From Rhodobacteraceae bacterium S2214 (GTDB lineage: Bacteria > Pseudomonadota > Alphaproteobacteria > Rhodobacterales > Rhodobacteraceae), in the NCBI GenBank assembly GCA_025141675.1, contig CP081161.1, positions 310,001 through 374,000 of the forward strand: a stretch of DNA of 64,000 bases, in the 5' to 3' direction. Below, in pieces: positions 28,406-39,588 of this stretch. The notes beneath the pieces were generated by a model, which searched no databases, was not told the origin of the DNA, and worked only from the letters and a program-made list of their open reading frames with translations. Within the stretch, counting starts at the first letter, position 1. The number at the start of each line of letters is the position of its first letter. The position numbers and the translations under genes are program-made.

Positions 28406-30007
28406 ATGGAATCACTAGGGCTTTTGGAGGTGGCGTTGATCGCTACCATATCGTTGGGTGGGACTGCGGCTGTCGCATTAGGGTTTTGGTTTTACTGCAC
28501 GCTCGGTTTGAACCATCGCTACGCGGGTTTAGACAACATCGTTCCGACATTTCTGTTTGATGGGAACGAATTGCGCGACGCAACACCCGACGCACAGATG
28601 TTGATTAAGGACGTCCCGCCGCACATGAACGAACGGGAATCCATGTTGCATATCTTAAGTGCGCGCTTTCCGACACTGAACACAGTCATGGACCGTATCG
28701 GTCGAAATGAAGTGCATACACTGACGGCAACGGACGATTCAGCCATTTCTCTTGAGGTCACCGAAATCGACGGTTTGATCCAAGTAAAACTGATCGGGAC
28801 ATGCACCCAAGATAGTTTGACGATCAGTGCAATCGCCGCGCAAGATGCGATGCTTGATGAACTGACCATGCTTCGGAACATCGCGGACAAATCCCCGCAC
28901 ATGGTATGGCAGCAAGACAGCGACGGGCAGCTAAATTGGGCCAATCAGGCATATCTCGACCTGTGCGACCTCATATCTGACGATCAGAATAAGTCCGTTA
29001 AATCGTGGCCAAGCGAACCTGCTTTCCCCGATTTGCATCACGATATGACCGCCGACGATCACGTGTCGCGGCGTAAATCGATCGATATTCCGGCCAAAAA
29101 TGGCGAAGCGTGGTTCGATATCACAACCTTCAAAAACGGAAACGACGCGCTACATTTCGCGAGCAATGCGAATAAGGCAGTCCTTGCGGAACAGGAGAAA
29201 CGCAAAGCCGTTCAAATGTTTGGCCGTATATTCGCGCAACTTTCGACCGGACTTGCAACTTTTGACGCGAACCATCGCCTGACGATGTTTAATCCGGCGC
29301 TCATCGAAATGACAAATCTGGCGCCGGAATTTCTAAGCAGCAAACCGTCGATGCAAATGTTTCTGGACAGCCTGAGAGAAGCACGGCTGCTGCCGGAACC
29401 CAAAGATTACGTCAAATGGAGAGAACAATTCCCGCTGAACGATTCATCTACGAAACGCACAGCCTATTGCGAAAACTGGGAAATCGCCGACGGGCAAACG
29501 TTCAAGGTAATCGGCCAGCCCGCACGAGATGGATCTTACGCCTTCTTCTTCGAAGACATCACTGCTGAAATTTCCATGACCCGCCGTTTTCGGTCAGACC
29601 TCGAAACCGGACAAGGCGTTATGGACGCTTTACCCGATGCAATCGCTGTTTTTTCAGCAAACGGTACATTGGTGACAACGAACAAGGCCTACGCCGACCT
29701 TTGGGATGTCGACTATGACACAACTGTGCGCGTGCACGATCTACGGGCAGAAATGATGATGTGGCAAAGCCATTGCGCCGCTGCACCGATTTGGGGCGAA
29801 TTGCGCGACTTCATTGGCAAAAGCGGGCATCGCAAACTGTGGACCGATCGCGCGATTTTGGACGATGGACGACAGTTTACCTGTAAGGCGCAACCAATTG
29901 CTGGTGGTAAGACGATGATTTCATTCTCCGTCCTGTCGCGGATGAGCCCTCGGGTTCAGCAAAAATTGGCCATGCCTGACCCAGCGATCTACGGGCTGAA
30001 AGGCTGA
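28406..30007 (+). CDS. Membrane-anchored PAS protein without kinase domain (DivL-like N-terminal part)
   Basis: A 533-residue protein with an N-terminal membrane helix (LLEVALIATISLGGTAAVAL), a region with weak PAS character, then PAS domains around 145-240, 265-390 and 400-510. No HisKA, ATPase or receiver domain follows, and no kinase-like frame exists before tsaE starts 40 bases later. In many alphaproteobacteria the pseudokinase gene divL sits just upstream of tsaE, so this may be a DivL relative that lost its C-terminal half. That is inference; it could also be a stand-alone PAS sensor. Confidence 0.7.
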   Translation: MESLGLLEVALIATISLGGTAAVALGFWFYCTLGLNHRYAGLDNIVPTFLFDGNELRDATPDAQMLIKDVPPHMNERESMLHILSARFPTLNTVMDRIGRNEVHTLTATDDSAISLEVTEIDGLIQVKLIGTCTQDSLTISAIAAQDAMLDELTMLRNIADKSPHMVWQQDSDGQLNWANQAYLDLCDLISDDQNKSVKSWPSEPAFPDLHHDMTADDHVSRRKSIDIPAKNGEAWFDITTFKNGNDALHFASNANKAVLAEQEKRKAVQMFGRIFAQLSTGLATFDANHRLTMFNPALIEMTNLAPEFLSSKPSMQMFLDSLREARLLPEPKDYVKWREQFPLNDSSTKRTAYCENWEIADGQTFKVIGQPARDGSYAFFFEDITAEISMTRRFRSDLETGQGVMDALPDAIAVFSANGTLVTTNKAYADLWDVDYDTTVRVHDLRAEMMMWQSHCAAAPIWGELRDFIGKSGHRKLWTDRAILDDGRQFTCKAQPIAGGKTMISFSVLSRMSPRVQQKLAMPDPAIYGLKG

Positions 30008-30047
30008 ATTCGCTTGCAGGTACAGCGTCAGGTCATAATCATGGGAT

Positions 30048-30506
30048 ATGACCACGACCTCGCTATTTTTCCCGCTTGAATCCGATACGCAGCGCTTTGC
30101 CGCGCAAATGTCGGCTGTCCTAGCCCCCGGTGATACGATCCTGCTGTCAGGTGACATCGGGGCCGGAAAGTCGGCATTCTCAAGGGCGGTCATTCGGGCG
30201 ATGGTTGGTGCAGAAATCGACGTTCCATCGCCAACCTTCACCCTTGTCCAGACATACGAAACGGAGACCGCAGAGATTTGGCACTGCGATCTCTATCGGC
30301 TCACGCATCCGGATGAAGCGTTCGAACTCGGGCTTGATGAGGCGTTTGAAACTGCGATCTGTTTGATCGAATGGCCCGATAGATTGGGCGACGATGCCCC
30401 GTCAAATGCCCTAACACTGCATTTCCAGGCCTTGGAAAATGGCCATTCAGTCACCTATTCGCCAAACTCGGCATGGGCCAAACGGTTGGAACATCTCAAT
30501 GACTGA
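30048..30506 (+). CDS. tsaE: tRNA threonylcarbamoyladenosine biosynthesis ATPase TsaE
   Basis: A 152-residue P-loop protein with Walker A LSGDIGAGKSAFSRAVIR and conserved SPTFTLVQTYE and HCDLYRL segments. It works with TsaB and TsaD (tsaD at 16607) in t6A tRNA modification. Length is typical. Its end overlaps the start of the amgK gene by eight bases. The PAS protein gene ends 40 bases upstream. Confidence 0.94.
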   Translation: MTTTSLFFPLESDTQRFAAQMSAVLAPGDTILLSGDIGAGKSAFSRAVIRAMVGAEIDVPSPTFTLVQTYETETAEIWHCDLYRLTHPDEAFELGLDEAFETAICLIEWPDRLGDDAPSNALTLHFQALENGHSVTYSPNSAWAKRLEHLND

Positions 30507-31470
30507 TCGGGCATCGTTGATCGGCGATTTCCTGAAAGGGTCGCAGTGGGAAAATTGGGCGCAACACGCACTTGCCGGTGATGCATCATCGCGGCGTTAT
30601 CTGCGCCTGACCAATGAAAACCAGTCGGTCATTCTCATGGACGCGGACCCGCAGACGGGACAAAGCACTGCGACATTTGTGAAAATCGGTGACTGGTTGG
30701 CGGATCAACATCTGCGCCCCCCGCAAACCCTGATTCATGATCCGAACAATGGTCTACTGCTACTCGAAGATCTCGGGCGCACCGATTTCACAATCCAATT
30801 GACCCACGCACCCGATCAAGCAACCCAGCTTTATACAGCTGCAACCGACATTCTGGTGGCACTTGATCGCGCAACCCCGCCACCAGACCTGGCACGCATG
30901 ACACCCGAGGTCGGCGGCGAAATGCTGGAAATCACTGCCGAATGGTACGGTGACCCCCAGCAAACACAGATCGCTACCGAAATGTCTGACCACATGGCAC
31001 GGCTCTGTCCAACGGCTGATAAGATTGCGCTGCGGGACTATCACGCCGAAAATCTGATTTGGCGCGCCGATAAAAAGGGCACCGACAGAGTTGGCCTGCT
31101 TGACTATCAAGACGCATTTATCGCGCCGCGTGGCTACGATCTTGTTTCGTTGCTCCGTGATGTCCGGCGCGTCGTTGATCCCGATCTGGCCCGCGCCATG
31201 ACGGACCACTTCATCGTCGAAACCGACGCTGATCCCAATGCCATGCAAGCCGCACTTGCCTGTCTGGCTGTCCAACGGAACCTGCGCATTTTGGGTGTTT
31301 TCGCGCGGCTCGCACGTCGCGACGGGAAAACACGATACATGGCCATGATCCCGCATGTGAGGCAAATGATCCAAACCGATCTTGCCCACCCTGCCCTGCA
31401 AAAATTGCAAAAATGCGTTGAACAGACACTACCTGCGCCGGAAAATGCGGCAATTAAGGACCTGCTATGA
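30499..31470 (+). CDS. amgK: N-acetylmuramate/N-acetylglucosamine kinase, AmgK-like
   Basis: A 323-residue APH-fold kinase starting [17 protein letters not shown] (30499). The N-lobe has [11 protein letters not shown]. The catalytic loop is [11 protein letters not shown] and the metal-binding segment [19 protein letters not shown]. AmgK phosphorylates MurNAc and GlcNAc at C1 in the murein-recycling route that feeds MurU. The adjacent nucleotidyltransferase gene, overlapping by four bases, supports this over aminoglycoside or choline kinase. A frame from 30439 is not used because it overlaps most of the tsaE end. Confidence 0.88.
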   Translation: MTDRASLIGDFLKGSQWENWAQHALAGDASSRRYLRLTNENQSVILMDADPQTGQSTATFVKIGDWLADQHLRPPQTLIHDPNNGLLLLEDLGRTDFTIQLTHAPDQATQLYTAATDILVALDRATPPPDLARMTPEVGGEMLEITAEWYGDPQQTQIATEMSDHMARLCPTADKIALRDYHAENLIWRADKKGTDRVGLLDYQDAFIAPRGYDLVSLLRDVRRVVDPDLARAMTDHFIVETDADPNAMQAALACLAVQRNLRILGVFARLARRDGKTRYMAMIPHVRQMIQTDLAHPALQKLQKCVEQTLPAPENAAIKDLL

Positions 31471-32147
31471 CCTCTATCATGTTATTCGCGGCGGGCCTTG
31501 GCACGCGCATGGGTCCACTGACCGCCGACAAACCAAAACCGATGGTAGAAGTCGCGGGACGCCCGTTAATCGATCACGCGCTTGATCTGGCCAAAGGTCA
31601 ACCGTTGGATCCACCCGTCGTGAACCTGCACTACAAAGCAGACATTCTGCGTGACCATTTGACTGATCGATCTGTCGTGTTTTCCGACGAAACCGATTTG
31701 CTGCGCGATACCGGTGGTGGACTGCGTCACGCGCTTCCGCTGCTGGGCCCCGATCCCGTCGTCACGCTGAATACGGACGCCATATGGAACGGGCCAAATC
31801 CGATTGCGCAGCTGCTGAACGCGTGGCGTGATGACATGGAAGGTCTACTTATGTTGATCCCGACTGCGCAAGTTCTGGGTCACAAAGGCAATGGCGACTT
31901 CGTCGTCGACGACACAGGACGCCTGACCCGCCAACCCGGTCACATTTACAGCGGCCTGCAAATGATCCGCACCGATGGTTTGGCCGAAATTTCGGACGAC
32001 GTATTTTCCCTTAACCGCCTATGGGACAACGCAATTGCACGCGGCACTTTGCACGGGATCACATATGCGGGCCGTTGGTGCGATGTTGGCCAACCTGACA
32101 GCATCCCGGTCGCAGAAACACTGATCGGTGAGAATGCCGATGTTTGA
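31467..32147 (+). CDS. murU: N-acetylmuramate-1-phosphate uridylyltransferase, MurU-like
   Basis: A 226-residue nucleotidyltransferase with the signature [21 protein letters not shown], given here in outline, and a lysine in [13 protein letters not shown]. It makes UDP-MurNAc from MurNAc-1-phosphate, so with AmgK it bypasses de novo UDP-MurNAc synthesis and the fosfomycin-sensitive step. The gene overlaps amgK by four bases and addB by a few codons. Together with mltA in this window it points to active murein recycling. Confidence 0.88.
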   Translation: MTSIMLFAAGLGTRMGPLTADKPKPMVEVAGRPLIDHALDLAKGQPLDPPVVNLHYKADILRDHLTDRSVVFSDETDLLRDTGGGLRHALPLLGPDPVVTLNTDAIWNGPNPIAQLLNAWRDDMEGLLMLIPTAQVLGHKGNGDFVVDDTGRLTRQPGHIYSGLQMIRTDGLAEISDDVFSLNRLWDNAIARGTLHGITYAGRWCDVGQPDSIPVAETLIGENADV

Positions 32148-35085
32148 ACCAAGCACAAAACCACGCATTTTCGGCCTGCAACCGGGATCAGATTTCGCGA
32201 CCGCACTAGTGGCCGGATTGCTGGACTACGCGGGCGACATGCCTCCGCAGGACTTCGCGAAAATCCAGATTTTTGTAAACACATCACGCATGCAACGCCG
32301 CATCAGAGACGTGTTCGACGCCGGCCCTGCACGATTGCTGCCGCGTATCCGGTTGATCACCGATCTCGCTAAAGACCCCATCGCCACGGATGTAACGGCA
32401 CCTGTGTCACCATTGCGCAGACGGTTGGAATTGGCCAAGTTTGTGTCTGCTTTGCTCGACAAAGAACCCGAACTCGCCCCGCGCGCAGCGCTTTACGATC
32501 TGTCCGATAGCCTCGCAAAATTGATGGACGAAATGCAAGGCGAAGGGGTTACGCCTGACAACATCAGCGGCCTCGACATCACCGATCAATCCGGACATTG
32601 GGACCGCGCGTTAAAGTTTCTGAACATCATCGCGCCTTACTTTGCGGCCGACAGCGCAGAACCTGATATCGAGGCCCGCCAACGCCAAGTCATTGAAACC
32701 ATGATCGCGACATGGGCTGATACACCGCCCGCCCATCCGATCATTGTCGCAGGATCGACCGGGTCGCGGGGGGCAACGGGATTGTTCATGCGCGCGGTTG
32801 CGAACCTACCAAACGGCGCAATCGTCTTGCCCGGTTTCGATTTCGACATGCCGACGCACGTCTGGAACGCGCTAGATGGCGACAAAGGCGTTGCAGAAGA
32901 TCACCCGCAATTCAGGTTTCGCAAACTGATGTCTGCGATGGATCTGCAGCGTGACGATATCCAGCACTGGGGCAACTACCCTGCCCCGAACCCTGCCCGT
33001 AACGCATTGGTTTCACTGTCATTACGTCCAGCTCCCGTGACGGATCAATGGCTGGCGGACGGCCCCGATCTTGGTGATCTCACCGCCGCGACCAAAGGAT
33101 TAACGCTGGTCGAAGCCCCATCCCCACGGGCAGAGGCCGAAACGATTGCCCTGCGCCTACGCCAAGCAGCAGAGGACGGTGTCACCGCCGCCTTGATCAC
33201 GCCAGACCGAAACCTGACGCGCCAAGTCGCCGCTGCCCTTGATCTGTGGAACATCGTGCCGGACGACAGTGCGGGCATGCCGCTTGCCCTATCGCCGCCC
33301 GGTCGGTTCCTGCGGCATGTCACTGACGCATTGAACCGCCCTTTTACCAGTGAAGCGTTGTTGACGTTGCTCAAACATCCGTTGTGTCATTCAACCGAGA
33401 ACGACCGCGGTCCGCATTTGTTATCCACGCGGGAATTAGAGCTGTTTATCCGCCGCAACGCTGTCCCTTTCCCAGATGAACAAACGCTAATCGATGCCTC
33501 AAATCACAAGGGATTTCGTGTTGATCCGGATTGGTCCGCATGGGTGCAAACGATCCTGCAATCTGTTTCACCGTCACCAAAACAGTCTCTATCAAGCCAT
33601 ATTGAACGCATTATTGATCTGTCAGAGGCGCTGGCGCGTGGTCAAAGCGATGAAGGGTCCGGTGGTCTTTGGGATGAAGCAGCCGGTCGCGAAGCCTGCA
33701 AGGTTTGCGACACAATCCTGCGCGACGCTGACGCCAGCGGCGACATGTCCGCTACCGAATTCACGGGCCTGTTCGGCGCGCTGCTGGCGGCAGGCACCGT
33801 GCGCGACCGCGATGCAGGCCATCCAAACATCCTGATCTGGGGGACGTTAGAGGCGCGTGTGCAAAGCGCCGATCTCGTCATTCTTGGCGGCATGAACGAA
33901 GGTGTCTGGCCAGAAGCACCCACACCCGATCCATGGCTTAACCGCAAAATGCGGGCACAAGCGGGGTTACTGCTGCCCGAACGGCGCATCGGATTGTCCG
34001 CGCACGATTACCAGCAGGCCGTCGCAGGGGCCGAGGTCTGGATCACACGCGCCAAACGTAACGCCGACGCGGAAACCGTTCCGTCGCGCTGGGTGAACCG
34101 CCTAACCAATCTGCTCAGCGGTTTACCGGATCAAGACGGTCCTGCCGCGCTGAAGGCGATGCAATCCGAAGGCAACCGTTGGATCGCAATGGCCGCACGG
34201 TTAAGCGTGCCTGACGCACCAACAAAACCTGCGCACCGTCCATCCCCGAAACCGCCGGTCAGCGAACGCCCCGACACAATCTCGGTCACGCAGATCAAGA
34301 CCCTAATCAGGGACCCTTACGCCATTTACGCGTCAAAAGTGCTGCGCCTGCGTGATCTCGACCCTCTTGTCCCGACCGCCGATGCACCACTGCGCGGGGT
34401 CATCATCCATGCGATCCTTGATGAATTCATTGGTAGTAAACCTGACGCGAAAGACCCTGCCGCATTCACGCAACTGATGGAAACCGCGGCACGCCATTTC
34501 ACCGCAAACTGCCCATGGCCCACCATCCGCGCCCAATGGATGGCGCGGATGGAAAAGCTCGCGCCGGTTTTCCTCGCCGCTGAAGCAATGCGGCAAGCCA
34601 AAGGTAGCCTTGCAGTATCCGAAGGGTGGGGCGAAATGCACATGCCCTCCGTCGGCATCTGCATCACCTGCAAAGCGGACCGGATCGACCTGACGCCGGA
34701 AAACACCGCCCTGATCTACGATTACAAAACCGGAACGGTGCCCACCAAGGACGTGCAGGAAAAGTTCGACAAACAGCTTCTGGCAGAGGCCGTGATGGTA
34801 TCGCGTGGTGCGTTCAAAGATCTTGGCGAAAAACACGTGGACGAAGCGGTTTTTCTCGGCGTGAATGCAGCCATGCGCGACGTGCCGGCACCCTTGGATG
34901 AGAACCCGATTGAAGCGGTTTACGCTGGATTAGAGACGCTTTTTGGCAAATGGAACACGCAAACTACAGGCTATAGCGCTCGGATGGCGATGTTCAGTAA
35001 AGACGACTTCAGCCCCTATGACCACTTATCACGCTTCGGCGAATGGACGATGGCGGATCTGCCAAAACCGGAGGATTTGTCATGA
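32140..35085 (+). CDS. addB: Double-strand break repair protein AddB
   Basis: About 981 residues from ATG 32140 ([19 protein letters not shown]), the usual alphaproteobacterial AddB opening; GTG 32128 is an alternative. The N-terminal part is an inactivated helicase-like region, and the C-terminal part is a PD-(D/E)XK nuclease with [19 protein letters not shown]. With AddA it forms the RecBCD-equivalent helicase-nuclease that processes double-strand breaks for RecA. It overlaps murU at the start and addA by four bases or so at the end. Confidence 0.94.
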   Translation: MFEPSTKPRIFGLQPGSDFATALVAGLLDYAGDMPPQDFAKIQIFVNTSRMQRRIRDVFDAGPARLLPRIRLITDLAKDPIATDVTAPVSPLRRRLELAKFVSALLDKEPELAPRAALYDLSDSLAKLMDEMQGEGVTPDNISGLDITDQSGHWDRALKFLNIIAPYFAADSAEPDIEARQRQVIETMIATWADTPPAHPIIVAGSTGSRGATGLFMRAVANLPNGAIVLPGFDFDMPTHVWNALDGDKGVAEDHPQFRFRKLMSAMDLQRDDIQHWGNYPAPNPARNALVSLSLRPAPVTDQWLADGPDLGDLTAATKGLTLVEAPSPRAEAETIALRLRQAAEDGVTAALITPDRNLTRQVAAALDLWNIVPDDSAGMPLALSPPGRFLRHVTDALNRPFTSEALLTLLKHPLCHSTENDRGPHLLSTRELELFIRRNAVPFPDEQTLIDASNHKGFRVDPDWSAWVQTILQSVSPSPKQSLSSHIERIIDLSEALARGQSDEGSGGLWDEAAGREACKVCDTILRDADASGDMSATEFTGLFGALLAAGTVRDRDAGHPNILIWGTLEARVQSADLVILGGMNEGVWPEAPTPDPWLNRKMRAQAGLLLPERRIGLSAHDYQQAVAGAEVWITRAKRNADAETVPSRWVNRLTNLLSGLPDQDGPAALKAMQSEGNRWIAMAARLSVPDAPTKPAHRPSPKPPVSERPDTISVTQIKTLIRDPYAIYASKVLRLRDLDPLVPTADAPLRGVIIHAILDEFIGSKPDAKDPAAFTQLMETAARHFTANCPWPTIRAQWMARMEKLAPVFLAAEAMRQAKGSLAVSEGWGEMHMPSVGICITCKADRIDLTPENTALIYDYKTGTVPTKDVQEKFDKQLLAEAVMVSRGAFKDLGEKHVDEAVFLGVNAAMRDVPAPLDENPIEAVYAGLETLFGKWNTQTTGYSARMAMFSKDDFSPYDHLSRFGEWTMADLPKPEDLS

Positions 35086-38000
35086 TGCGCGACGATGCGA
35101 CCCAACGACAGGTCAACGCGGCCGATCCACTCAATTCTACATGGCTGTCTGCCAACGCAGGGTCGGGGAAAACACGGGTACTGACCGACCGCGTGGCGCG
35201 GCTTTTGCTCGAACAGGTCGATCCGCAGAACATTCTGTGCCTGACCTACACCAAAGCCGCCGCCGCCGAGATGCAGAACCGACTGTTCAAACGGCTTGGC
35301 GCCTGGGCGATGATGCCTGACGACGCGTTGCGGGCTGATTTGACAACACTTGGTTTTGACAAAACGATCACGAAAGAAGAACTTAATCGCGCCCGCACCT
35401 TGTTTGCGCAGGCGATTGAAACGCCGGGTGGTCTGAAAATTCAAACGATCCACTCATTCTGCGCGGGCGTGCTGCGTCGGTTCCCGCTAGAGGCCGCCGT
35501 CAGTCCACAGTTTCGCGAAATGGAAGACAGGCAGGCCGAGTTGCTGCGCGCAGAGGTCATGGATGATCTGCTGCTTGGCCCGCACGCCGACACGGTTCAC
35601 ACGATGTTGCGGCATTTCACGGGGGCAGATGTCGCGGCATTGACCGCTGAAATCGCGAACAAACGCAGCCTGTTCACCGCAAAAACCAAAGACAGCGATC
35701 TGCACGCAGCGCTCGATTTGGCGGAAGGGGTGACAGAGGACATTCTGCTCGACACCGTATTGGGGCCGGAAGAACGCAACACCTTGAAACGCCTGCAAGC
35801 GGTGCTCGCGAAAGGCAGCAGCACAGAGGTCAAAGCCGCAAATGCGCTAGCGACAATCGACTTCAATGCGCCACCGAAACTAGCCGATATCGCCACATTA
35901 GAGTCTGTTTTTCTATTCGGTCCGACTGCCAAAGCCCCCTTTGGCGCGAAGATCGACAAATTCCCGACTAAGGCGACACGCGAAGCGAACGCAGAACTGA
36001 TCGACGACGTGAACATCATCATGGAAACTGTCGAACAGGCTCGCAACGACCGTCTGGCTTTGATGGCATTTGAACGCTCAACCGCGCTGAACCGGTTCGG
36101 CGCGGCCTTCGTGCCTGCATACGAAGCCCGCAAAACCGCGATGGGAATGCTGGATTTTGACGACCTGATCCAGAAGACCAAAGGTCTGCTCACCGACCGT
36201 CGCGTTGCCCAATGGGTTCTGTTTCGTCTCGACGGCGGTATCGACCATGTCCTGGTGGACGAAGCACAGGACACCAGCCCCGATCAGTGGGCCGTGATCA
36301 AACAGCTGACGCAGGAATTCACTGCGGGCGAGGGCGCTGATCCATCGCGCCGCCGCACCATTTTCGTCGTCGGTGACAAAAAGCAGTCGATCTATTCGTT
36401 TCAGGGCGCTGATCCCGCCGCGTTCGATCAAATGCGCGACCACTTTGAGGAAGGTCTCGCAGCCGTCGATGATCGCTTGCATGGCGAAGCGTTGCTGCAT
36501 TCTTTCCGGTCGTCGCAGGCGATCCTGCGCGTCGTGGACGAAACATTCACCCGCGACCGCGCCGCTGGACTGGAACCAAACGTGCAGCATCTGGCATTCA
36601 AACAAAACATGCCGGGACGCGTTGATCTATGGCCCGTGGTCGAACCATCTGACGAAAAACCCGACATCGACTGGACCAATCCTGTTGATGTGATCAGCCC
36701 CGATCATCACGTCGTCCGGCTTGCCGATCAGATCGCATTCGACATCAAACGGATGATCAAAGAAGAGACTATTCCAGTCGAAATCGGCCATTCCGGCACC
36801 TATGATCGTCGTCCCGTGACCGAAGGCGACATTCTTATTCTGGTGCAACGGCGATCTGAGCTGTTTTCGGAAATCATCCGCGCCTGCAAAACCGCCAAAC
36901 TGAAGATCGCGGGCGCAGATCGATTGCGAGTCGGGGCGGAACTGGCCGTCAAAGACCTCGCAGCACTTCTATCCTTCTTGGCTTTGCCAGAGGATGATCT
37001 GTCGCTAGCCGCTGCGTTGAAATCCCCGCTGTTTGGCTGGACCGAACAGGATCTTTACACGCTCGCACACCATCGTCCGCAAAAGGGGTACCTTTGGCCC
37101 GCCTTGCGTGACAGCGATCAATACGAGACTACCAAAACCGTCTTGCGCGATCTTCGCAAACAGGCCGATTTCTTACGCCCTTACGATCTGATCGAACGCA
37201 TTCTGACGCGCCACGACGGGCGTCGCAAACTTCTCGCGCGGTTGGGATCCGAAGCCGAAGACGGTATCGACGCGCTGCTGTCCCAAGCACTGGCCTATGA
37301 ATCCACCGGCGTCCCCAGCCTAACGGGGTTTCTTGCGTGGATGGCGACCGACGACCTAGAGGTTAAACGCCAGATGGACAGCCAAGGCGACCGGATCAGG
37401 GTTATGACCGTGCATGGGGCCAAGGGGCTAGAGGCACCGATCGTATTCCTGCCCGAAACGGCGGAACGCAAAAACATCGTGCGTAGTGAATTGATCGAAA
37501 AGAACGGTGTCGCGTTATGGAAAACCAAATCCGACAGCACGCCACCCGCAATCGCCGAAAAGCTGGACGCGATCAAAGCCAAGCAGACCGAAGAACGGAT
37601 GCGGCTTCTTTACGTTGCCATGACGCGGGCCGAAAAGTGGCTGATCGTGGCAGCTGCGGGCGATGTCAAAGACGGTGATGACAGTTGGTACAACATCATT
37701 TCGGACGGCATGAAGCAGGCAGGTGATGTGGTCGAAAGGGTCGGGTATCACGATATCCGCCGCGTCTCACACCTTGACTGGAACGCAGGCGAACGTCGCG
37801 AAAAAACAGTCACTAAAAAGGCAGAAGTTCAGAAAATCACATTTGGTGAAACCCCTGAAGGGACACGATCACAGACCATTTCACCGTCCGATCTGAAAGG
37901 CGCCAAAGTGCTGCCCGGCGATCCGCGCGACGCCGATCAAGAAACCGCAAAGGCACGCGGCACCATGATCCATCGCTTGCTGGAACACCTGCCACTTGCC

Positions 38001-38453
38001 GAACCAGAAAACCGCTATGACCTTGGCCTGAAAATACTGAACGGGCAGGGAGATGACACCTTTGACACCGACCTGATCGACCATGTCATTGGTTTGCTGA
38101 ACACGCCGGACCTGACGCCAATCTTCGCCCCCGATGCGCTTGTCGAAGTTGATGTGACCGCCGATCTGCTCGAACTGAACGACGACCGTATTCACGGCGC
38201 GATCGACCGGTTGATCGTCACAGATACCAAAGTGCTGGCTATTGATTACAAGTCGAACCACAAAGTGCCGGATCAACCACAGGACGTCCCTGTCGGCCTA
38301 TTGCGTCAGATGGCGGCCTACCAATCCGCGTTGCACCAAATCTTTCCAAACCACGCGATTGAAACTGCAATCCTTTGGACACACACAGCAAATTTGATGC
38401 GGCTGCCTGCGGACATGACCCGCGATGCACTACGTACGGTAACTGACGCGTGA
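35082..38453 (+). CDS. addA: Double-strand break repair helicase AddA
   Basis: About 1123 residues from ATG 35082 ([17 protein letters not shown]), chosen because GGAGG lies seven bases upstream. It has UvrD-type helicase motifs: Walker A LSANAGSGKTRVLTDRV, motif II VLVDEAQDTSPDQW, and VMTVHGAKGLEAP. The C-terminal nuclease domain ends with IDRLIVTDTKVLAIDYKSN. It is the motor and second nuclease of AddAB. Downstream, trxA starts after 68 bases. Confidence 0.95.
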   Translation: MMRDDATQRQVNAADPLNSTWLSANAGSGKTRVLTDRVARLLLEQVDPQNILCLTYTKAAAAEMQNRLFKRLGAWAMMPDDALRADLTTLGFDKTITKEELNRARTLFAQAIETPGGLKIQTIHSFCAGVLRRFPLEAAVSPQFREMEDRQAELLRAEVMDDLLLGPHADTVHTMLRHFTGADVAALTAEIANKRSLFTAKTKDSDLHAALDLAEGVTEDILLDTVLGPEERNTLKRLQAVLAKGSSTEVKAANALATIDFNAPPKLADIATLESVFLFGPTAKAPFGAKIDKFPTKATREANAELIDDVNIIMETVEQARNDRLALMAFERSTALNRFGAAFVPAYEARKTAMGMLDFDDLIQKTKGLLTDRRVAQWVLFRLDGGIDHVLVDEAQDTSPDQWAVIKQLTQEFTAGEGADPSRRRTIFVVGDKKQSIYSFQGADPAAFDQMRDHFEEGLAAVDDRLHGEALLHSFRSSQAILRVVDETFTRDRAAGLEPNVQHLAFKQNMPGRVDLWPVVEPSDEKPDIDWTNPVDVISPDHHVVRLADQIAFDIKRMIKEETIPVEIGHSGTYDRRPVTEGDILILVQRRSELFSEIIRACKTAKLKIAGADRLRVGAELAVKDLAALLSFLALPEDDLSLAAALKSPLFGWTEQDLYTLAHHRPQKGYLWPALRDSDQYETTKTVLRDLRKQADFLRPYDLIERILTRHDGRRKLLARLGSEAEDGIDALLSQALAYESTGVPSLTGFLAWMATDDLEVKRQMDSQGDRIRVMTVHGAKGLEAPIVFLPETAERKNIVRSELIEKNGVALWKTKSDSTPPAIAEKLDAIKAKQTEERMRLLYVAMTRAEKWLIVAAAGDVKDGDDSWYNIISDGMKQAGDVVERVGYHDIRRVSHLDWNAGERREKTVTKKAEVQKITFGETPEGTRSQTISPSDLKGAKVLPGDPRDADQETAKARGTMIHRLLEHLPLAEPENRYDLGLKILNGQGDDTFDTDLIDHVIGLLNTPDLTPIFAPDALVEVDVTADLLELNDDRIHGAIDRLIVTDTKVLAIDYKSNHKVPDQPQDVPVGLLRQMAAYQSALHQIFPNHAIETAILWTHTANLMRLPADMTRDALRTVTDA

Positions 38454-38521
38454 ACGCCGCTTGACCCTCCCCGCGCTGGTTCATAGGTTCTGGCCAAGCA
38501 CATAAATCTAGGAGAGCCATC

Positions 38522-38842
38522 ATGGCCACAGTAGCCGTCACCGACGCCACATTCGACGCCGAAGTCCGTCAGTCCGATATCCCCGTTGTTGTGGATTTCT
38601 GGGCAGAATGGTGCGGTCCATGCAAACAGATCGGCCCGTCTTTGGAAGAACTGTCCGCTGAAATGGACGGCAAGGTTAAGATCGTCAAAGTCAACGTCGA
38701 CGAAAACCCGAACTCACCAGCACAAATGGGCGTGCGCGGCATTCCTGCGTTGTTCATGTTTAAAGGCGGCGAAGTCGTCTCTAACAAGACGGGCGCGGCA
38801 CCAAAAGCTGCGATCCAAGGCTGGATCGAAGAATCCATCTAA
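38522..38842 (+). CDS. trxA: Thioredoxin
   Basis: A 106-residue thioredoxin with the active site [18 protein letters not shown] and the cis-proline segment [10 protein letters not shown]. It reduces cytosolic disulfides with thioredoxin reductase. The start has AGGAGAG upstream. A terminator follows. The position after addAB is conserved in Rhodobacteraceae. Confidence 0.97.
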   Translation: MATVAVTDATFDAEVRQSDIPVVVDFWAEWCGPCKQIGPSLEELSAEMDGKVKIVKVNVDENPNSPAQMGVRGIPALFMFKGGEVVSNKTGAAPKAAIQGWIEESI

Positions 38843-38860
38843 ACCAATCACTTTGGTTCG

Positions 38861-38886
38861 AAAGGGCGTCCATTGGGGCGCCCTTT
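38861..38886 (+). terminator. Rho-independent terminator after trxA
   Basis: The arms AAGGGCG and CGCCCTT pair perfectly around a ten-base loop, followed by T-rich sequence. It lies 19 bases after the trxA stop. Confidence 0.85.
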
Positions 38887-38962
38887 TTGCGTTTTGGCAG
38901 CCGCTATTGTCAGCAAACCATCGGATTGCCATATAGACGCTAAGCAACAAAGGACGCGACCC

Positions 38963-39529
38963 ATGGCAAACGACGACTTTCCCGGCTGGCACGGCACCAC
39001 AATCATCGGCGTGCGTAAAGGTGACGAAGTGGTCATCGCAGGCGACGGTCAGGTCAGCCTTGGCCAGACGGTGATTAAAGGCACAGCACGTAAAGTGCGG
39101 CGACTTTCACCGGGCGGGCACGACGTGATCTGTGGATTTGCGGGATCGACAGCAGATGCGTTTACACTGCTGGAACGTCTGGAAAAGAAACTCGAAGCCA
39201 CACCTGGTCAGCTCGCGCGCGCATCTGTTGAACTGGCCAAAGACTGGCGCACCGACAAATATCTGCAAAAACTCGAAGCAATGTTGATTGTGTCCGATGG
39301 CAGCGAACTGCTTGTGATCACGGGGGCAGGGGACGTGCTGGAACCCGAACACGAGGTCACAGCGATCGGATCAGGCGGTAACTACGCGCTGGCAGCGGGT
39401 CGCGCCCTGATGGACAGTGATCTGAACGCCGAAGAAATCGCCCGCAAAGCGATGGCAATTGCATCTGACATCTGCGTCTACACCAACGGTAAACTGACTG
39501 TTGAAACAATCAAAAAGCCCACGTCGTAA
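38963..39529 (+). CDS. hslV: ATP-dependent protease HslV (proteasome-like subunit)
   Basis: A 188-residue threonine protease subunit. From ATG 38963 a short propeptide ([11 protein letters not shown]) precedes the catalytic [20 protein letters not shown]; the mature enzyme starts at Thr12. [14 protein letters not shown] is also typical. An in-frame extension to 38873 would disrupt the propeptide and is rejected. HslV works with the HslU ATPase, whose gene here is not adjacent but 1.65 kb downstream. Confidence 0.95.
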   Translation: MANDDFPGWHGTTIIGVRKGDEVVIAGDGQVSLGQTVIKGTARKVRRLSPGGHDVICGFAGSTADAFTLLERLEKKLEATPGQLARASVELAKDWRTDKYLQKLEAMLIVSDGSELLVITGAGDVLEPEHEVTAIGSGGNYALAAGRALMDSDLNAEEIARKAMAIASDICVYTNGKLTVETIKKPTS

Positions 39530-39546
39530 ACGCGGACTCTTTTTCT
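39516..39546 (+). terminator. Imperfect terminator at the end of hslV
   Basis: AAAAAG pairs with CTTTTT on the outside, with an interrupted GC stem inside and a T run after. The stem begins within the last hslV codons. It is imperfect, so only a candidate. Confidence 0.4.
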
Positions 39547-39586
39547 TTTGGTCGTAAATATCTCGGGGGTTTGGGGGCTGGCCCCC
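39542..39586 (+). repeat. Intergenic hairpin repeat, copy 1 (after hslV)
   Basis: A roughly 45-base element: TTTCTTTTGGT, three variable bases, AAATATCTCGGGGG, then GGGGGC-TG-GCCCCC, which can fold as a short hairpin. A nearly identical copy follows hslU at 42500. The element starts 12 bases after the hslV stop and ends just before the stop of the convergent DM13 gene. Confidence 0.75.
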
Positions 39587-39588
39587 AA

